Under the pieces are notes generated by a model. The model was not told where the DNA came from. It ran no database searches and saw only the letters and a list, made by a program, of their open reading frames with translations. Shown here in pieces: positions 49,503 to 49,680 of a stretch of 49,680 nt of DNA; position 1 is the stretch's first letter; each line of letters starts with the position of its first letter. The translations under genes and the position numbers were made by a program. The DNA comes from Candidatus Rokubacteria bacterium 13_1_40CM_68_15 (GTDB lineage Bacteria > Methylomirabilota > Methylomirabilia > Rokubacteriales > CSP1-6), in assembly GCA_001917585.1 (NCBI GenBank), contig MNEG01000010.1, forward strand, positions 1-49,680, in the 5' to 3' direction.

Positions 49503-49680
49503 CTGGCCGAGCCGCCTCCACCTGCCGACGCTCGGCGTCGCTGCGGTCGTGCTGGCGGCGTGGGCGGCGCTCTCCTCCCACTACGGCGCGTACGTCCTCC
49601 CCTCGCCCCTCGCCGTCCTGCGCGGCTTCGCCGAGATCCTGATCAGCGGTGAGATCTGGCGGCACACCGCGGCGTCGCTC
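49501..49680 (+). CDS. ABC transporter permease (SsuC/TauC type), incomplete
   Basis: The start of a binding-protein-dependent permease that runs off the window. In frame with AGC at 49501 it reads [20 protein letters not shown], a first membrane helix, then YVLPSPLAVLRGFAEIL and IWRHTAASL, typical of SsuC/TauC permeases. No ATG/GTG/TTG start is obvious before this point, so the true start is unsettled and probably lies inside the binding-protein gene or just after it. It should form the membrane part of the importer with the binding protein before it. Confidence 0.75.

Overview
The window is high-GC, gene-dense bacterial DNA with short gaps and many stop/start overlaps of the GTGA/ATGA type. 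No rRNA, tRNA, CRISPR array or insertion sequence was seen. The mix of genes (F420 biosynthesis outside an obvious actinobacterial or archaeal context, many sigma-54 regulators, PII-Amt, lipoproteins and TlpA-like proteins of a Gram-negative envelope, NMT1-type transport) suggests an uncultivated soil or subsurface lineage such as Candidatus Rokubacteria/Methylomirabilota. That placement is inference, not proof.

Layout. 1-7.3 kb (minus): a signalling block of thioesterase, HAMP histidine kinase, lipoprotein, receiver-histidine kinase and NtrC-type regulator, followed by glnK-amt behind a recognisable sigma-54 promoter. 7.4-14.8 kb (plus): an F420 locus with an LLM-type oxidoreductase, cofG, cofH, an HU-like gene, an unknown gene, cofD, cofC, cofE and an F420:NADP reductase. 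14.8-21.3 kb: a type-2 malate/lactate dehydrogenase, a lone receiver, a CopD-like membrane protein, a HAD phosphatase, a TusA plus IscS-like pair in which the PLP lysine is replaced by Asp, and a GGDEF/HD-GYP pair joined by a CTGA overlap. 21.4-29.2 kb: dienelactone hydrolase, a nuclease-fold hypothetical, TauE-like exporter, MBL hydrolase, a large FAD/Fe-S oxidoreductase, a DUF4124 protein and a TlpA-like redoxin. 29.2-35.1 kb: a Ser/Thr kinase and ABC exporter preceded by a 14-bp hairpin and a 32-residue ORF, diverging from a histidine kinase/sigma-54 regulator pair. 35.2-39.6 kb (minus): a six-gene operon ending in ROK and NRAMP-like genes. 39.7-43.8 kb: two small ORFs, then a minus operon of helicase, lipoprotein and an AhpD-like gene. 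43.9-49.7 kb: YCII-domain, Ig-like and DinB-like proteins, a frameshifted DUF993 gene, a TrpB2 gene with a deletion/frameshift, and the start of an NMT1-type ABC importer.

The most notable signal is the AhpD/carboxymuconolactone-decarboxylase-like gene at 40415-40675. It carries one in-frame UGA exactly where the family has its catalytic cysteine, followed by a perfect 6-bp stem with an AGGU loop at bacterial SECIS distance, so it is very probably a selenoprotein. Other points of interest are the lysine-less IscS homologue next to TusA, a ~50-nt sequence shared by the 5' leaders of cofG and a histidine kinase, and the small peptide-hairpin-exporter-kinase arrangement.
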